Below are positions 8,199 to 17,297 of a stretch of DNA of 64,000 nucleotides, piece by piece. The notes under the pieces are model-generated. The model searched no databases, was not told the origin of the DNA, and saw only the letters and a program-made list of their open reading frames with translations. Every line of letters starts with the position of its first letter. Positions within the stretch are counted from its first letter, which is position 1. A program made the translations under genes and the position numbers. The stretch comes from Patulibacter brassicae (GTDB taxonomy: Bacteria; Actinomycetota; Thermoleophilia; Solirubrobacterales; Solirubrobacteraceae), in assembly GCF_033949425.1 (NCBI RefSeq), contig NZ_JAXAVX010000008.1:79303-143302 (forward strand), written 5' to 3'.

Positions 8199-8681
8199 AT
8201 GGCCGAGGACCTCCCCCACGTCCACCGCTACGACGCCGAGCTGCACTGGACCGGCTCGACCGGCGAGGGCTACGACGCCTACGACCGCTCGCACCGCGTC
8301 CGCTGCCCGCCGGTCGACGAGCTGCTGACGCTCTCCAGCGATCCCGCCTTCCACGGCGATCCGGGCGAGCTGGACCCCGAGCGGCTGCTCGTCGCCGCCG
8401 CGGCGTCCTGCCAGCTGCTCGCGTTCCTCGCGGTCGCCGCGCGCGCCCGGATCGACGTCGTCGCCTACGTCGACCACACCGTCGGCGAGATGCCCGAGCG
8501 CCCGCGCGGGACCTTCATCGAGCGGATCGTCCTGCGCCCGACGATCACCGTCCGCGGGCGCCCCGCCGAGGAACGGCTGCGCAAGCTCGTCGACCTCGCC
8601 CACCGCGAGTGCTACATCGCCAACAGCCTGCGCAGCGAGGTGCTCGTCGAGCCCGAGATCGTCTACGTCGGCGAGGCCTGA
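8199..8681 (+). CDS. OsmC/Ohr-family peroxiredoxin-like protein
   Basis: A 160-residue OsmC-family protein, thiol-dependent reductases of organic hydroperoxides in the cytoplasm. Both redox cysteines are in place: the first in LLVAAAASCQLLAFL (about residue 79) and the second in LAHRECYIANSL (about 142), the usual C-x~60-C spacing. The N-terminus (RYDAELHWTGSTGEGY) matches the domain-swapped beta-strand of the family. The ATG at 8199 was chosen because it starts just before the conserved domain; a TTG at 8163 is possible. It ends 4 bp from the convergent MBL-fold gene. Confidence 0.88.
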   Translation: MAEDLPHVHRYDAELHWTGSTGEGYDAYDRSHRVRCPPVDELLTLSSDPAFHGDPGELDPERLLVAAAASCQLLAFLAVAARARIDVVAYVDHTVGEMPERPRGTFIERIVLRPTITVRGRPAEERLRKLVDLAHRECYIANSLRSEVLVEPEIVYVGEA

Positions 8682-8685
8682 GCGG

Positions 8686-9546
8686 CTACGCCTCGCCGTC
8701 GCGGCGCTTGGCGACCTGCTTCCAGTACCGATCCAGGCCGGCCCAGAGGCCCTCGAACGGCCCCGCGGCGTAGTACGTCGGCAGGCCCTCCTCGCCGGCG
8801 CGCTCGAGCACCCACGCGCGGATCCAGTCGGCCATCCCCATTGCGTCGGTCGTGCGGGCCGCGCGGGCGAACTCGTCGAGGGCGTCGTGCATGCCCGCGA
8901 TCTGCTCGTCGGCGTCGCCGACGGTCACGCCGAAGTGCATGAACGCCAGCGCGCGGGGGTTCCACGACGCGACGGTGTCCAGCGACGCGTGCCAGAGCGG
9001 CGGGTCGATGTCCGGCGGGGGCGTCGGCGGCAGCGCCGGTCCGCCGTCGATCCGGATGCCGGTGACGTCGCCGGTGTAGGCCACGCCGGAGTCCTCGTGG
9101 AAGTAGCAGACGTGGTGCTGGGCGTGCCCGGGCGTGTAGGCCACCCGCCAGCCGTCGATCGCCTCGCCCCCGCGCAGCACCCGGATGTTCTGCTCCGGCA
9201 CCGGCACGACCTCGCCCCAGAGCATGTCGAAGTAGTCGCCGAAGACCTTCCGCGCGCTGGCGACGAGCCGCGTCGGATCGATCATGTGCTTCGCCCCGCG
9301 CTCGTGGACCCACACCTCGAGGTTCGGGAACCGCTGCACGAGCGCGCCGGCCGCGCCGGCGTGGTCGAAGTGGATGTGCGTCAGCAGGACGCGCCGGGGC
9401 TCCTCGCCCTCCAGGCCCTCGAGCAGCCGCTCGACCGAGCTCTCCGCGCCCGGATCGATGATGTGGCCGTCGAACCAGTGGGCGCCCATCGCCTTGGGCT
9501 TGCCCAGGTGCATGAGGTCGATGGTGCGGGGCAGGTCGGAGCTCAC
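8686..9546 (-). CDS. MBL-fold metallo-hydrolase
   Basis: A 286-residue metallo-beta-lactamase-fold hydrolase. The dinuclear metal motif HxHxDH is present as THIHFDHAG (about residues 57-65). Further ligands fit at TPGHAQHH (about 124-131), YTGDVTG (Asp, about 143-149) and a C-terminal His in LAFMHFGVT. The C-terminal ~80 residues form a helical extension seen in the MBL subgroup related to glyoxalase II and lactonases. The substrate cannot be read from the sequence. The GTG at 9544-9546 is the likely start because TAGGGT lies 7 nt before it; an in-frame TTG at 9564 would overlap that promoter. Confidence 0.85.
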   Translation of the reverse strand: MSSDLPRTIDLMHLGKPKAMGAHWFDGHIIDPGAESSVERLLEGLEGEEPRRVLLTHIHFDHAGAAGALVQRFPNLEVWVHERGAKHMIDPTRLVASARKVFGDYFDMLWGEVVPVPEQNIRVLRGGEAIDGWRVAYTPGHAQHHVCYFHEDSGVAYTGDVTGIRIDGGPALPPTPPPDIDPPLWHASLDTVASWNPRALAFMHFGVTVGDADEQIAGMHDALDEFARAARTTDAMGMADWIRAWVLERAGEEGLPTYYAAGPFEGLWAGLDRYWKQVAKRRDGEA

Positions 9547-9553
9547 CCCGACG

Positions 9554-9559
9554 ACCCTA
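9554..9559 (-). promoter_or_regulatory. -10 box for MBL-fold gene
   Basis: Minus-strand TAGGGT, 7 nt before the GTG at 9546. It fixes the start codon choice. Confidence 0.55.
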
Positions 9560-9733
9560 GACAACTCGGCCCCGCGCCCGACGGGCCCGGCCGTCCCCGG
9601 CGCGCCCGGCGCCGGGGGGCGCGCGCCCCCCGTCGGTGGGCCGCTGCGACCGATTCGCTACCTGCGGTAGGGCTGACACCGCGTCGAGGTACGTGGACGT
9701 CCGCGCATCGCCCCCCGATCGGGCGACCGGCCG

Positions 9734-9739
9734 TACACT
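9734..9739 (+). promoter_or_regulatory. -10 box for ecm
   Basis: TACACT, 7 nt before the ATG at 9747, suggesting a leaderless ecm mRNA. Confidence 0.5.
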
Positions 9740-9746
9740 CCCGGGG

Positions 9747-11798
9747 ATGAGCGAGCATCGCCTGCCGCAGCCAGACCGCCCGTGGCTCATGCGGACGTAC
9801 GCCGGTCACTCGACGGCGAAGGCGTCCAACGAGCTCTACCGCTCGAACCTCGCCAAGGGCCAGACCGGCCTGTCGGTCGCGTTCGACCTGCCGACGCAGA
9901 CGGGCTACGACCCCGACGACGAGCTCGCCCGCGGCGAGGTCGGCAAGGTCGGCGTCCCGGTCAGCCACATCGGCGACATGCGCGTCCTCATGGACGGCAT
10001 CCCGCTGAAGACGATGAACACGTCGATGACGATCAACGCGGTGGCCGCGTGGATGCTGTCGATGTACATCGTCGCGGCGGAGGAGCAGAACCCCGACGAG
10101 GATCCGGAGGCGATCCAGCGGGCGCTCCAGGGCACCACCCAGAACGACATCATCAAGGAGTTCCTGGCGCGCGGCACGTACGCGTTCCCGCCCGGCCCCT
10201 CGATGCGGCTGATCGCGGACATGATCGCCTACACGGTCGAGCACGTCCCGAAGTGGAACCCGATCAACATCTGCAGCTACCACCTGCAGGAGGCGGGCGC
10301 CACGCCGGTCCAGGAGATCGCCTACGCGATGTCCAACGCGATCGCCGTGCTCGACGCCGCGAGGGAGAAGGTCGACCCGGCGCTCATGCCGAAGGTCTTC
10401 TCGCGGATCTCGTTCTTCGTCAACGCCGGCGTCCGGTTCATCGAGGAGCACGCGAAGCTCCGCGCGATGAGCGTCCTCTGGGAGGAGCTCGGCCGCGAGC
10501 GCTACGGCGTCACCGACGAGAAGGCGCTGCGCTTCCGCTACGGCGTCCAGGTCAACTCGCTCGGCCTGACCGAGGCGCAGCCGGAGAACAACGTCCAGCG
10601 GATCGTCCTCGAGGCGCTCGCCGTGACGCTCGGGCGCAACGCCCGCGCCCGCGCGCTCCAGCTGCCGGCGTGGAACGAGGCCCTCGGCCTGCCGCGCGCG
10701 TGGGACCAGCAGTGGGCCCTGCGGATCCAGCAGATCCTCGCCTTCGAGACCGACCTGCTCGAGTACCCCGACATCTTCGAGGGCTCGAAGGTCATGGACG
10801 GCCTCGTCGGCGAGCTGCTCGAGGGCGCCCGCGCCGAGATGCAGGTCGTCGCCGAGCACGGCGGCGCGGTCGAGGCGGTCGACTACATGAAGGGCTCGCT
10901 CGTGGAGAGCCACCGCGAGCGGATCCAGCGGATCGAGGCCGGCGAGCAGATCGTCGTCGGCATCAACAAGTACACCGAGACCGAGCCCTCCCCGCTCACG
11001 GCGGCCGGCGACGGCGGCATCATGACCGTCGACCACGCCGTCGAGCAGCAGGCGAAGGACGCGATCGCCGAGTGGCGCGCGGGCCGCGACCAGGCCGCCG
11101 TCGAGGCGGCGCTGCAGCGCCTCGCCGAGGTCGCCCAGAGCGACGAGAACATCATGCCCGCGTCGATCGAGGCCGCCCGCGTCGGCGTCACGACCGGCGA
11201 GTGGGCGCGCACGCTGCGCGGCGCGTTCGGCGAGTTTCGGGCGCCGACCGGCGTCGGCGAGGCCGCCTCGGCCGACCCGAGCGGCGCGCTGCAGGAGGTC
11301 CGCGACGAGGTCGAGCGCGTGTCGGAGGCGCTCGGTCGCCGGATCAAGATCCTCGTCGGCAAGCCCGGCCTCGACGGCCACTCCAACGGCGCCGAGCAGA
11401 TCGCCGTCCGCGCCCGCGACGTCGGCATGGACGTCGTCTACGAGGGCATCCGCCTGACGCCGTCGCAGATCGCCCAGAGCGCGCTGCAGGAGGGCGTCCA
11501 CGTCATCGGCCTCTCGATCCTCTCGGGCAGCCACAAGGAGCTCATCCCGGCGGTCATCGAGACGCTGAAGGAGCGCGGCGTGGACGTCCCGGTCGTCGTC
11601 GGCGGGATCATCCCCGAGGCCGACGTCGCCGGGCTGCAGGCCGCCGGGGTCGCCGGCGTCTACACCCCGAAGGACTTCGACATCTCGGTGATCATGCGCG
11701 ACATCACGCGCCTGGTCGCCGAGGCCAACGGCGTGCTGGACGAGGCCGACGTCGACGCGCCGACCGGCGGCGCGCTCGAGACCGAGACGACCGCCTGA
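9747..11798 (+). CDS. ecm: ethylmalonyl-CoA mutase (coenzyme B12-dependent)
   Basis: A 683-residue B12-dependent acyl-CoA mutase. It rearranges (2R)-ethylmalonyl-CoA to methylsuccinyl-CoA, two steps after Ccr in the ethylmalonyl-CoA pathway. The N-terminus (PWLMRTYAGHSTAKASNELY, then GLSVAFDLPTQTGYD) and the MeaA-type text VGKVGVPVSHIGDMRVLMDG are those of the Ecm subfamily rather than of methylmalonyl-CoA mutase. The C-terminal cobalamin domain (from about residue 530) has the base-off motif GKPGLDGHSNGAEQ, the D-x-H-x-x-G signature with the cobalt-binding His. Single-polypeptide length fits Ecm. Start at the ATG after the TACACT box. Confidence 0.93.
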   Translation: MSEHRLPQPDRPWLMRTYAGHSTAKASNELYRSNLAKGQTGLSVAFDLPTQTGYDPDDELARGEVGKVGVPVSHIGDMRVLMDGIPLKTMNTSMTINAVAAWMLSMYIVAAEEQNPDEDPEAIQRALQGTTQNDIIKEFLARGTYAFPPGPSMRLIADMIAYTVEHVPKWNPINICSYHLQEAGATPVQEIAYAMSNAIAVLDAAREKVDPALMPKVFSRISFFVNAGVRFIEEHAKLRAMSVLWEELGRERYGVTDEKALRFRYGVQVNSLGLTEAQPENNVQRIVLEALAVTLGRNARARALQLPAWNEALGLPRAWDQQWALRIQQILAFETDLLEYPDIFEGSKVMDGLVGELLEGARAEMQVVAEHGGAVEAVDYMKGSLVESHRERIQRIEAGEQIVVGINKYTETEPSPLTAAGDGGIMTVDHAVEQQAKDAIAEWRAGRDQAAVEAALQRLAEVAQSDENIMPASIEAARVGVTTGEWARTLRGAFGEFRAPTGVGEAASADPSGALQEVRDEVERVSEALGRRIKILVGKPGLDGHSNGAEQIAVRARDVGMDVVYEGIRLTPSQIAQSALQEGVHVIGLSILSGSHKELIPAVIETLKERGVDVPVVVGGIIPEADVAGLQAAGVAGVYTPKDFDISVIMRDITRLVAEANGVLDEADVDAPTGGALETETTA

Positions 11799-11806
11799 GC
11801 CCCGCT

Positions 11807-11838
11807 CCACGGGTCGCCGCTCCGCCGGTCACCCGTGG
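11807..11838 (+). terminator. possible terminator after ecm
   Basis: CCACGGGT/ACCCGTGG stem of 8 bp around a 16-nt loop, 8 nt after the ecm stop codon. Confidence 0.4.
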
Positions 11839-11896
11839 ATCGCCGCGGTCCGCGGACCAGGCGTCGCGGCGCTCCGACGAGGCGGTCTGCGGCGCC

Positions 11897-11915
11897 GCGG
11901 CCGGCCACCGGCCGC
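11897..11915 (-). terminator. terminator for the MoxR-DUF58-transglutaminase operon
   Basis: GCGGCCGG/CCGGCCGC 8-bp stem with a 3-nt loop, starting 7 nt past the stop codon of the minus-strand gene at 11922. Confidence 0.5.
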
Positions 11916-11921
11916 ACCCGG

Positions 11922-13937
11922 TCAGCGGGTCGCGCGCCGGACCGCGTCGCGCGCCAGCAGCCAGGACGCCCGCGCCGCGCCGACGTCCTGGCGCAGCGCG
12001 CGCCACGCACGCCGGCGCGGGGCCACCTCGACCTCGTCCCCGGCGTCCCCCGGCGCGAACCGCTCCCGCTCGACGCGCAGCGCCAGCGCGCCGACCGACG
12101 GGCCGATCGCGCCGAGCGGCTCCTGAAGCTCGCGCAGGCTCGTCGCCGGCGCGGCGCCGGCGAGCCGCGCGAGCAGCTCCCCGAGCTCGCCGTCGTCGCC
12201 CCGCTCGCGCCCCCGCCGCCGCCGGACCGCGTACGCCGCGCCGCCGGCTCCGAGCAGCGCGAGCGCGCCGCCCGCCAGCCACCCGCCCCCGGAGCCGCCG
12301 CCGGTGCCGCGGCCGGTCGCGGCCGCCGCCAGCGGGTCGACGTCGTCGACGGTCGCCGCGTCCCCGGCGGGCGTGACGTCGAACGGGACCCAGCCGGTGC
12401 CCGGGAAGTACACCTCGATCCACGCGTGCGCGTCCTGGTCGCGCACGACCCAGCGGCCGTGCTCGCGCGTGCCGGTCGCGAAGCCGCTGACCACGCGGGT
12501 CGGCACGCCGTTCAGCCGCAGGAGCAGCGCCGCGGCGCCCGCGAACTGCTGGCAGTAGCCCGCGCGGGTCGTCGTGAGGAAGTCCAGCAGCGGATCGGCG
12601 CCGGCCCGCGGGACGTCGGTCGTGTACCGGTAGCGGCCCGAGCTGCGCAGGTGGTCGCGCACGCGGCGCACGACCTCCAGCTGCGAGCCGGCGTCGTCGC
12701 CCAGCTCGTCGGCGATGCGGCGGACCTCGCGCCACGGGTCCTCGTCATCGCCGAACCAGTCCAGCAGTTGCAGGCCGTCGCCCCGCGGGGGCCCGCCCCC
12801 GTACGGACGCAGGCGCGTCCACCGGTCGTAGCGCTGGTCGGTCGGGATCTGGACGCCCTCGAGGTCGGCGACGTCGGCCCGGACGACCTCGGCGGTGACC
12901 TCGTACGTGCCGCCCGACCGCGGCCGGCGCGCCACCTCGCGCGCCTCGCCGCCGACCTCGCGCAGCGATCGGTTGCCGTCGACCGCCGTCACGCGTCCCG
13001 GCGCCACGACGAGCTGGTTGCGCAGGCCGCGCACGGTGACGGTCATCGTCTCCTCCGTCGCCCGGGGCTGCGGCAGCGCGTCGTCGACGTAGCGGCCGAA
13101 GCGCCAGCGCCGGCCGACCGCCCAGCCGTGGCCGTCGAAGCGGTCCAGCGCCTGCATCCGCCAGAGCGCCGGCTCGTCGGCGTCGATCTCGAGCATCGTC
13201 CGGCCCGTCCGCCGGTCGTTCAGCGGGCCGTAGGACTGGCCCGTGTCCAGCCGCGTGAAGGGCGCCGGACGATCGACGAGGGCGAACGGCAGCCACGGCT
13301 CCTCCGGCGCGACGGCCTGGGCGATCGCGACGGTGCCGCCGACGAGCACCGCCGTCGCGGGCACGAGCGCCAGGACCCGACCGCGCGCGAGGCACAGCAC
13401 GGCGCCGGCCACGAGCGCCGCGCCCGGCCAGGCGCCGTCGTCGACCTGCGTCAGCGCGACCGCCGCCCCCAGCGGCAGCCCCGCGAGCGCGACGCCCGCG
13501 AGCGCCCACGGCCGGCCGCGTCGCAGCAGCCAGCCGACGAGCACGAGCACCGGGCCGGCGACGAGCAGCGCCGCGGCGAGCGGCCAGGGATCGTCGACGA
13601 CCGGGCCGCGCGCGGCGACCGCGAGCTCCCCCGCGCCCGACGCGAGGTCGTCCGCGCTGGCGCCCAGCGCCCGCGGGGCCAGCGCCGAGAGCGGGACCCC
13701 GGCCAGGAGGAGCGACAGCGGGAGCCAGGCCACGACGGCCCGGGCCGCGATCCGCGGGGCGAGGTGGCCCGACAGCACGGCCGCCGCGCCGAGCGCGGGG
13801 ATCGCCGACCACCACCAGCCCGCGCCCAGGAGCGGGCGCCACGCGAGGACCGTGGCGACCCAGAGCACCAGCAGGCCCGCGATCCGCGTCGCGGTCCACG
13901 ACGTCGGGGCGGACGCCGGCACGGCGTGCGCGGTCAC
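11922..13937 (-). CDS. membrane transglutaminase-like protein (TgpA/DUF3488 type)
   Basis: A 671-residue integral membrane protein. The N-terminal ~220 residues hold about six transmembrane helices. A large extracytoplasmic part follows, with the transglutaminase-like cysteine peptidase core: Cys in AGYCQQFAGAAALLL, His in DQDAHAWIEVYF and Asp in PFDVTP, the catalytic triad order of the superfamily. A final TM helix (GGWLAGGALALLGAGGAAYAV) leads to a cytoplasmic C-terminal domain (DUF4129-like position). The GTG start overlaps the stop of the DUF58 gene by 4 nt (GTGA), so the three genes are translationally coupled. The MoxR-DUF58-TgpA set is widespread; its substrates are generally unknown. 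Confidence 0.88.
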   Translation of the reverse strand: MTAHAVPASAPTSWTATRIAGLLVLWVATVLAWRPLLGAGWWWSAIPALGAAAVLSGHLAPRIAARAVVAWLPLSLLLAGVPLSALAPRALGASADDLASGAGELAVAARGPVVDDPWPLAAALLVAGPVLVLVGWLLRRGRPWALAGVALAGLPLGAAVALTQVDDGAWPGAALVAGAVLCLARGRVLALVPATAVLVGGTVAIAQAVAPEEPWLPFALVDRPAPFTRLDTGQSYGPLNDRRTGRTMLEIDADEPALWRMQALDRFDGHGWAVGRRWRFGRYVDDALPQPRATEETMTVTVRGLRNQLVVAPGRVTAVDGNRSLREVGGEAREVARRPRSGGTYEVTAEVVRADVADLEGVQIPTDQRYDRWTRLRPYGGGPPRGDGLQLLDWFGDDEDPWREVRRIADELGDDAGSQLEVVRRVRDHLRSSGRYRYTTDVPRAGADPLLDFLTTTRAGYCQQFAGAAALLLRLNGVPTRVVSGFATGTREHGRWVVRDQDAHAWIEVYFPGTGWVPFDVTPAGDAATVDDVDPLAAAATGRGTGGGSGGGWLAGGALALLGAGGAAYAVRRRRGRERGDDGELGELLARLAGAAPATSLRELQEPLGAIGPSVGALALRVERERFAPGDAGDEVEVAPRRRAWRALRQDVGAARASWLLARDAVRRATR

Positions 13938-14881
13938 GAGCGGGCTCCCTCGAGGCGGCGCACGCCCGGCGGCAGCGCGGCGAGCAGCGCGCCGGCGTCG
14001 GGCGGTGCCGCGACGGCCCGGATCCGCCGGCCCCCGACCGCCAGGCGCTCCGCGACCGCGGCACCGGGATCCAGCTGCGCCAGCCCCCGGTGCACCGCCG
14101 GCCAGTCCGCGACGGGATCGACCACGGTGACGGGCCGGTCGTCGCCCGGCAGCAGCACCCGGCAGCCGCCGGTCCGCAGCAGCCGCTGGACCTCGCCGGT
14201 CGCCGTCCGCGCGGCCCAGGCGACCGCGGCGAGGTCGTCGCTGCCGGCCGCGTCGACGACGACCAGCGGCAGGCGATCGCGTCCCGGCTCGGCGGCGCGC
14301 TCGTGCAGCTCGCCGATCCGGGCCGAGGCCCGCCACGCGATCCGGCTCATCGGCGAGCCGGGCACGTACGGCCGCAGCCCGTCGGGCTCCGGCTCGCCGG
14401 CGCGGTGCGGCGCCGCGTGCTCCGCCAGCGGCGGGGTCGCCGCGGGCGCGGGCAGGACGAGCACCGGCTCGGGCGCGCCGACCGGCACGACGCGCGCCCA
14501 GAGCCCCAGGTCGTCGCGCACGCGCAGCGCGGTCGCCCCGACGACGTGCGGCCCGGGACGAGCGATGACGCACGTCGCCTCCCCGCCCGCGTCCGGCATC
14601 CGGCGCCAGCCCTCCGGCGTGGCGACCTCGACGTGGACGGGCAGGCCGCGCGGCAGCCGCCACGCCAGCCGCAGCGGCAGGGGCTGCCCCTCCACGACCT
14701 CGCGCACCCGCAGCGTCCGGACCGGCCGCACGCGGCGCGCGGCGAGGAGCACGAGCAGCCGGGCGCCGACCACGAGGCCGAGCAGCCCGAGGCCGAGGGA
14801 GAAGAGCGCCACCGACCCCTGGGCGGCGCCGCCGAGCACGAGCCCCGGCGGCACCCCGAGGAGCAGGATCGCGCGCCTCAC
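13934..14881 (-). CDS. DUF58 domain protein
   Basis: A 315-residue protein with two N-terminal membrane helices (about residues 3-50) and a cytoplasmic DUF58 region. The family signature R.Y.PG...R.I.W..SAR appears as LRPYVPGSPMSRIAWRASAR (about residues 169-188), and a von Willebrand A-like core follows (RLPLVVVDAAGSDD). DUF58 proteins work with MoxR ATPases and the transglutaminase-like protein in an uncharacterised envelope or chaperone-like system. The GTG start overlaps the moxR stop by 4 nt. Confidence 0.85.
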   Translation of the reverse strand: MRRAILLLGVPPGLVLGGAAQGSVALFSLGLGLLGLVVGARLLVLLAARRVRPVRTLRVREVVEGQPLPLRLAWRLPRGLPVHVEVATPEGWRRMPDAGGEATCVIARPGPHVVGATALRVRDDLGLWARVVPVGAPEPVLVLPAPAATPPLAEHAAPHRAGEPEPDGLRPYVPGSPMSRIAWRASARIGELHERAAEPGRDRLPLVVVDAAGSDDLAAVAWAARTATGEVQRLLRTGGCRVLLPGDDRPVTVVDPVADWPAVHRGLAQLDPGAAVAERLAVGGRRIRAVAAPPDAGALLAALPPGVRRLEGARS

Positions 14882-15873
14882 CGCGCCGGCACCGTCGCGA
14901 GCGCGTCGGCGACGACCTCGGCGCCGGCGTCGGGCGGCGCGGCGGCCACCGGATGGATGCGGTGCGCGAGCGTCGCGTGCGCGAGGTCGCGCACGTCGTC
15001 CGGCAGCACGTGGTCGCGGCCGTCCAGCGCGGCGCGCGCCTGGGCGGCGGCGAGCAGCTGCAGGCCGGACCGCGGGCTCGCGCCGGCGTCGGCGAGCGGG
15101 TGCTCGCGCGTCGCCCGCAGCAGCGCCACGACGTACCGGCGCAGCGGGTCGGTCGCGGCGACCGCCTGCACGCCGGCACGCGCGGCGAGGAGCTCGTCGC
15201 GGTCGGTCACCGGATCGAGCGCCGCCGCCGGCGCGTCGCGCAGCAGCGCCTCCTCGTCGGCGGCGGACGGGTAGCCGAGCGACAGGCGGGCGAGGAAGCG
15301 ATCGAGCTGGGCCGGCGGCAGCGGGTAGGTGCCGTCGTAGCCGTGGCTCGGGTTCTGGGTGGCGATGACGACGAACGGCGACTCGAGCGCGTGCGAGACC
15401 CCGTCGACGGTCACCTGGCGCTCCTGCATCGCCTCGAGGAGCCCGGACTGCGTCTTCGGCGTCGCGCGGTTCAGCTCGTCGACGAGGACGACGTTCGCGA
15501 ACACCGGGCCCGGGTGGAACTCGAACGTCCGCGTCTCGGCGTGCCAGACCGTGGCGCCGAGGATGTCGGCGGGGAGCAGGTCGACCGTCGCCTGCACGCG
15601 GCTGAACCGGCCGCCGATGGTGCCCGCCAGCGACCGGGCGAGCTGCGTCTTGCCGACCCCCGGCCGGTCCTCGAGCAGCAGGTGCCCGCCGGCGAGCAGC
15701 GCGGCGAGGACCGTGTCCAGCACGTCCTCGCGGAGCCGCACGCCGCGGCGCACCCCGGCGCGCAGGCGGTCCCCGAGCGCGGCGATCTCGCGGGCCGCCA
15801 GCGGCGCTCCCGGCGCCGCCGCTGGCACCTCACGGGCCGGCGTCGCGTCGGTGACCGGGAGGTGACGGCGCAC
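14878..15873 (-). CDS. moxR: MoxR-family AAA+ ATPase
   Basis: A 331-residue AAA+ ATPase of the MoxR group, a chaperone-like enzyme usually acting on partner proteins with VWA/DUF58 domains. Walker A is EDRPGVGKTQLARSL (about residues 64-78), Walker B VVLVDELNRA, sensor 1 VIATQNPSHGYDGTYPL, and the arginine-rich lid region follows. The start is taken at the GTG at 15871-15873, 7 nt after the TAGAAC box; an upstream frame beginning MEHPAPR would overlap that promoter. First gene of a three-gene operon with 4-nt overlaps. Confidence 0.9.
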   Translation of the reverse strand: MRRHLPVTDATPAREVPAAAPGAPLAAREIAALGDRLRAGVRRGVRLREDVLDTVLAALLAGGHLLLEDRPGVGKTQLARSLAGTIGGRFSRVQATVDLLPADILGATVWHAETRTFEFHPGPVFANVVLVDELNRATPKTQSGLLEAMQERQVTVDGVSHALESPFVVIATQNPSHGYDGTYPLPPAQLDRFLARLSLGYPSAADEEALLRDAPAAALDPVTDRDELLAARAGVQAVAATDPLRRYVVALLRATREHPLADAGASPRSGLQLLAAAQARAALDGRDHVLPDDVRDLAHATLAHRIHPVAAAPPDAGAEVVADALATVPAR

Positions 15874-15880
15874 GTCCTCG

Positions 15881-15886
15881 GTTCTA
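15881..15886 (-). promoter_or_regulatory. -10 box for moxR operon
   Basis: Minus-strand TAGAAC, 7 nt before the GTG at 15873; one base away from the TAnnnT pattern. Confidence 0.4.
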
Positions 15887-15925
15887 CCGCCCCTCGCCGC
15901 GCGAGGCGCCGGGTGCTCCACGGAC

Positions 15926-17041
15926 CTACGAGCCGGCGAGCGCCTCGCCGGCCCGCTCCTCCGCGAGCGTCGGGTAGTCGACGTAGCCCTCGGGCCCCGC
16001 CGCGTAGAAGAGCTTCGCGTTCGCGAGCGTCGTGGGCGCGTCCCGGCGCCAGCGCTCCAGGAGGTCCGGGTTGCCGATCCAGGCGCGGCCGACGGCGACC
16101 GCGTCCGCCTGGTCCTCCGCGACGATCGCGACGGCCTCCTCGCGCGGGGTGCGCTCGGCGAAGCCGCTGTTCAGGACGAACGGCGCGCCGTAGCGGGCGC
16201 GCAGGTCCGCGATCAGCGCGGAGTCCAGGTCGCTGAGCGCGTGGACGTACGCGAGGGCCAGCGGCGCCAGCGCGTCGGCGAGCGCTCGGTGGCTGTCGCC
16301 CCCGTCGGACTCGACGCTCTCGTGCGCGCCGTGCAGCGGCGAGATCCGCAGGCCGGTGCGGTCGGCACCGACCGCGTCGGCCACCGCGCGGACGACCTCG
16401 GCGGGGAACCGGGCGCGGGCCTCCGCGCTGCCGCCGTAGGCATCGTCGCGACGGTTCGTGCCGTCGGCGAGGAACTGCTCGAGGAGGTAGCCGTTGGCGC
16501 CGTGGACCTCGACCCCGTCGAAGCCCGCGTCGATCGCGCGCCGCGCGGCGTCCGCGAAGTCGCGGGCGATGCCGGGCAGCTCGTCGGCCTCGAGCGCCCG
16601 CGGCGCCGGGATCGCCGCCGCCGCCTCGGTGTCCGTGAAGATCGTCAGCCGCTCCAGCGGGGTGGCCGACGAGGACACGAGCTCCTCCCCCGACGTGTCC
16701 GGGTGCCCGACCCGGCCCCCGTGCCAGAGCTGGGCGACGATCCGCCCGCCGGCCGCGTGGACCGCGTCGGTGACCTGACGCCACCCGTCGCGATGGGCGT
16801 CGCTCGCGAGCCCCGGCGTGCGGGGGTACGGCTTGCCCTGGGGCGTCACCCACGTCGCCTCGCTGACGATGAGGCCCGCGCTCGCGCGCTGGCCGTAGTA
16901 CGTCGCCATCAGGGCGTTCGGCGTCCCGTCCGCGTCCGCGCGGTTGCGCGTCAGCGGGGCCATGAAGAGCCGGTTCGGCGCCTCGATCGCGCCGAGGCGC
17001 AGGGGACGGAGGAGCGGGGCGAAGTCCGGAGCGTCGGTCAC
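15926..17041 (-). CDS. old yellow enzyme-type NAD(P)H:flavin oxidoreductase / alkene reductase
   Basis: A 371-residue TIM-barrel FMN enzyme of the classical OYE class, which reduces activated C=C bonds or nitro compounds with NAD(P)H. Visible motifs: the FMN-binding start APNRLFMAPLTRNRAD (about residues 20-35), IVAQLWHGGRVGHP (about 95-108), and VEVHGANGYLLEQFLADGTN (about 174-193) with the substrate-binding His and Asn, plus the DAVAVGRAWIGNPDLLER phosphate site near the end. The length fits NemA/xenobiotic reductases. The GTG at 17041 follows a TAGGGT box by 7 nt. The natural substrate is not predictable. Confidence 0.9.
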   Translation of the reverse strand: MTDAPDFAPLLRPLRLGAIEAPNRLFMAPLTRNRADADGTPNALMATYYGQRASAGLIVSEATWVTPQGKPYPRTPGLASDAHRDGWRQVTDAVHAAGGRIVAQLWHGGRVGHPDTSGEELVSSSATPLERLTIFTDTEAAAAIPAPRALEADELPGIARDFADAARRAIDAGFDGVEVHGANGYLLEQFLADGTNRRDDAYGGSAEARARFPAEVVRAVADAVGADRTGLRISPLHGAHESVESDGGDSHRALADALAPLALAYVHALSDLDSALIADLRARYGAPFVLNSGFAERTPREEAVAIVAEDQADAVAVGRAWIGNPDLLERWRRDAPTTLANAKLFYAAGPEGYVDYPTLAEERAGEALAGS

Positions 17042-17048
17042 CCGGCCG

Positions 17049-17054
17049 ACCCTA
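17049..17054 (-). promoter_or_regulatory. -10 box for OYE gene
   Basis: Minus-strand TAGGGT, 7 nt before the GTG start at 17041. Confidence 0.5.
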
Positions 17055-17283
17055 GCCAACCGGATCGGGCGCCCCGCTTCGCCGGGGGCCGGGCCGAGCC
17101 GGCCGTTCGCGCGGCGGCGGGCGGCGGGCGCGTCCGGCGGGTCGGTGGCGGTCCGGCGCGTGGACCGTGCGCGACACGCACGCGCCGCGGCCCGTGTCGC
17201 CGGCCACGCGTGTCGTGCCAGCCCCGGGGGCCGGGGCTCGGGCGACGCGCCAGAGCGGAACGGCGGGTCCGGGCGCGCGTCCA

Positions 17284-17289
17284 TACGAT
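17284..17289 (+). promoter_or_regulatory. -10 box for meaB
   Basis: TACGAT, 8 nt before the ATG at 17298. Confidence 0.5.
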
Positions 17290-17297
17290 GGGCGGCG

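Noticed and set aside
9747..11798. Annotation as methylmalonyl-CoA mutase large subunit
   Set aside because: The N-terminal and cobalamin-domain text (PWLMRTYAGHSTAKASNELY; GKPGLDGHSNGAEQ) is of the MeaA/ethylmalonyl-CoA mutase type, and ccr is nearby.
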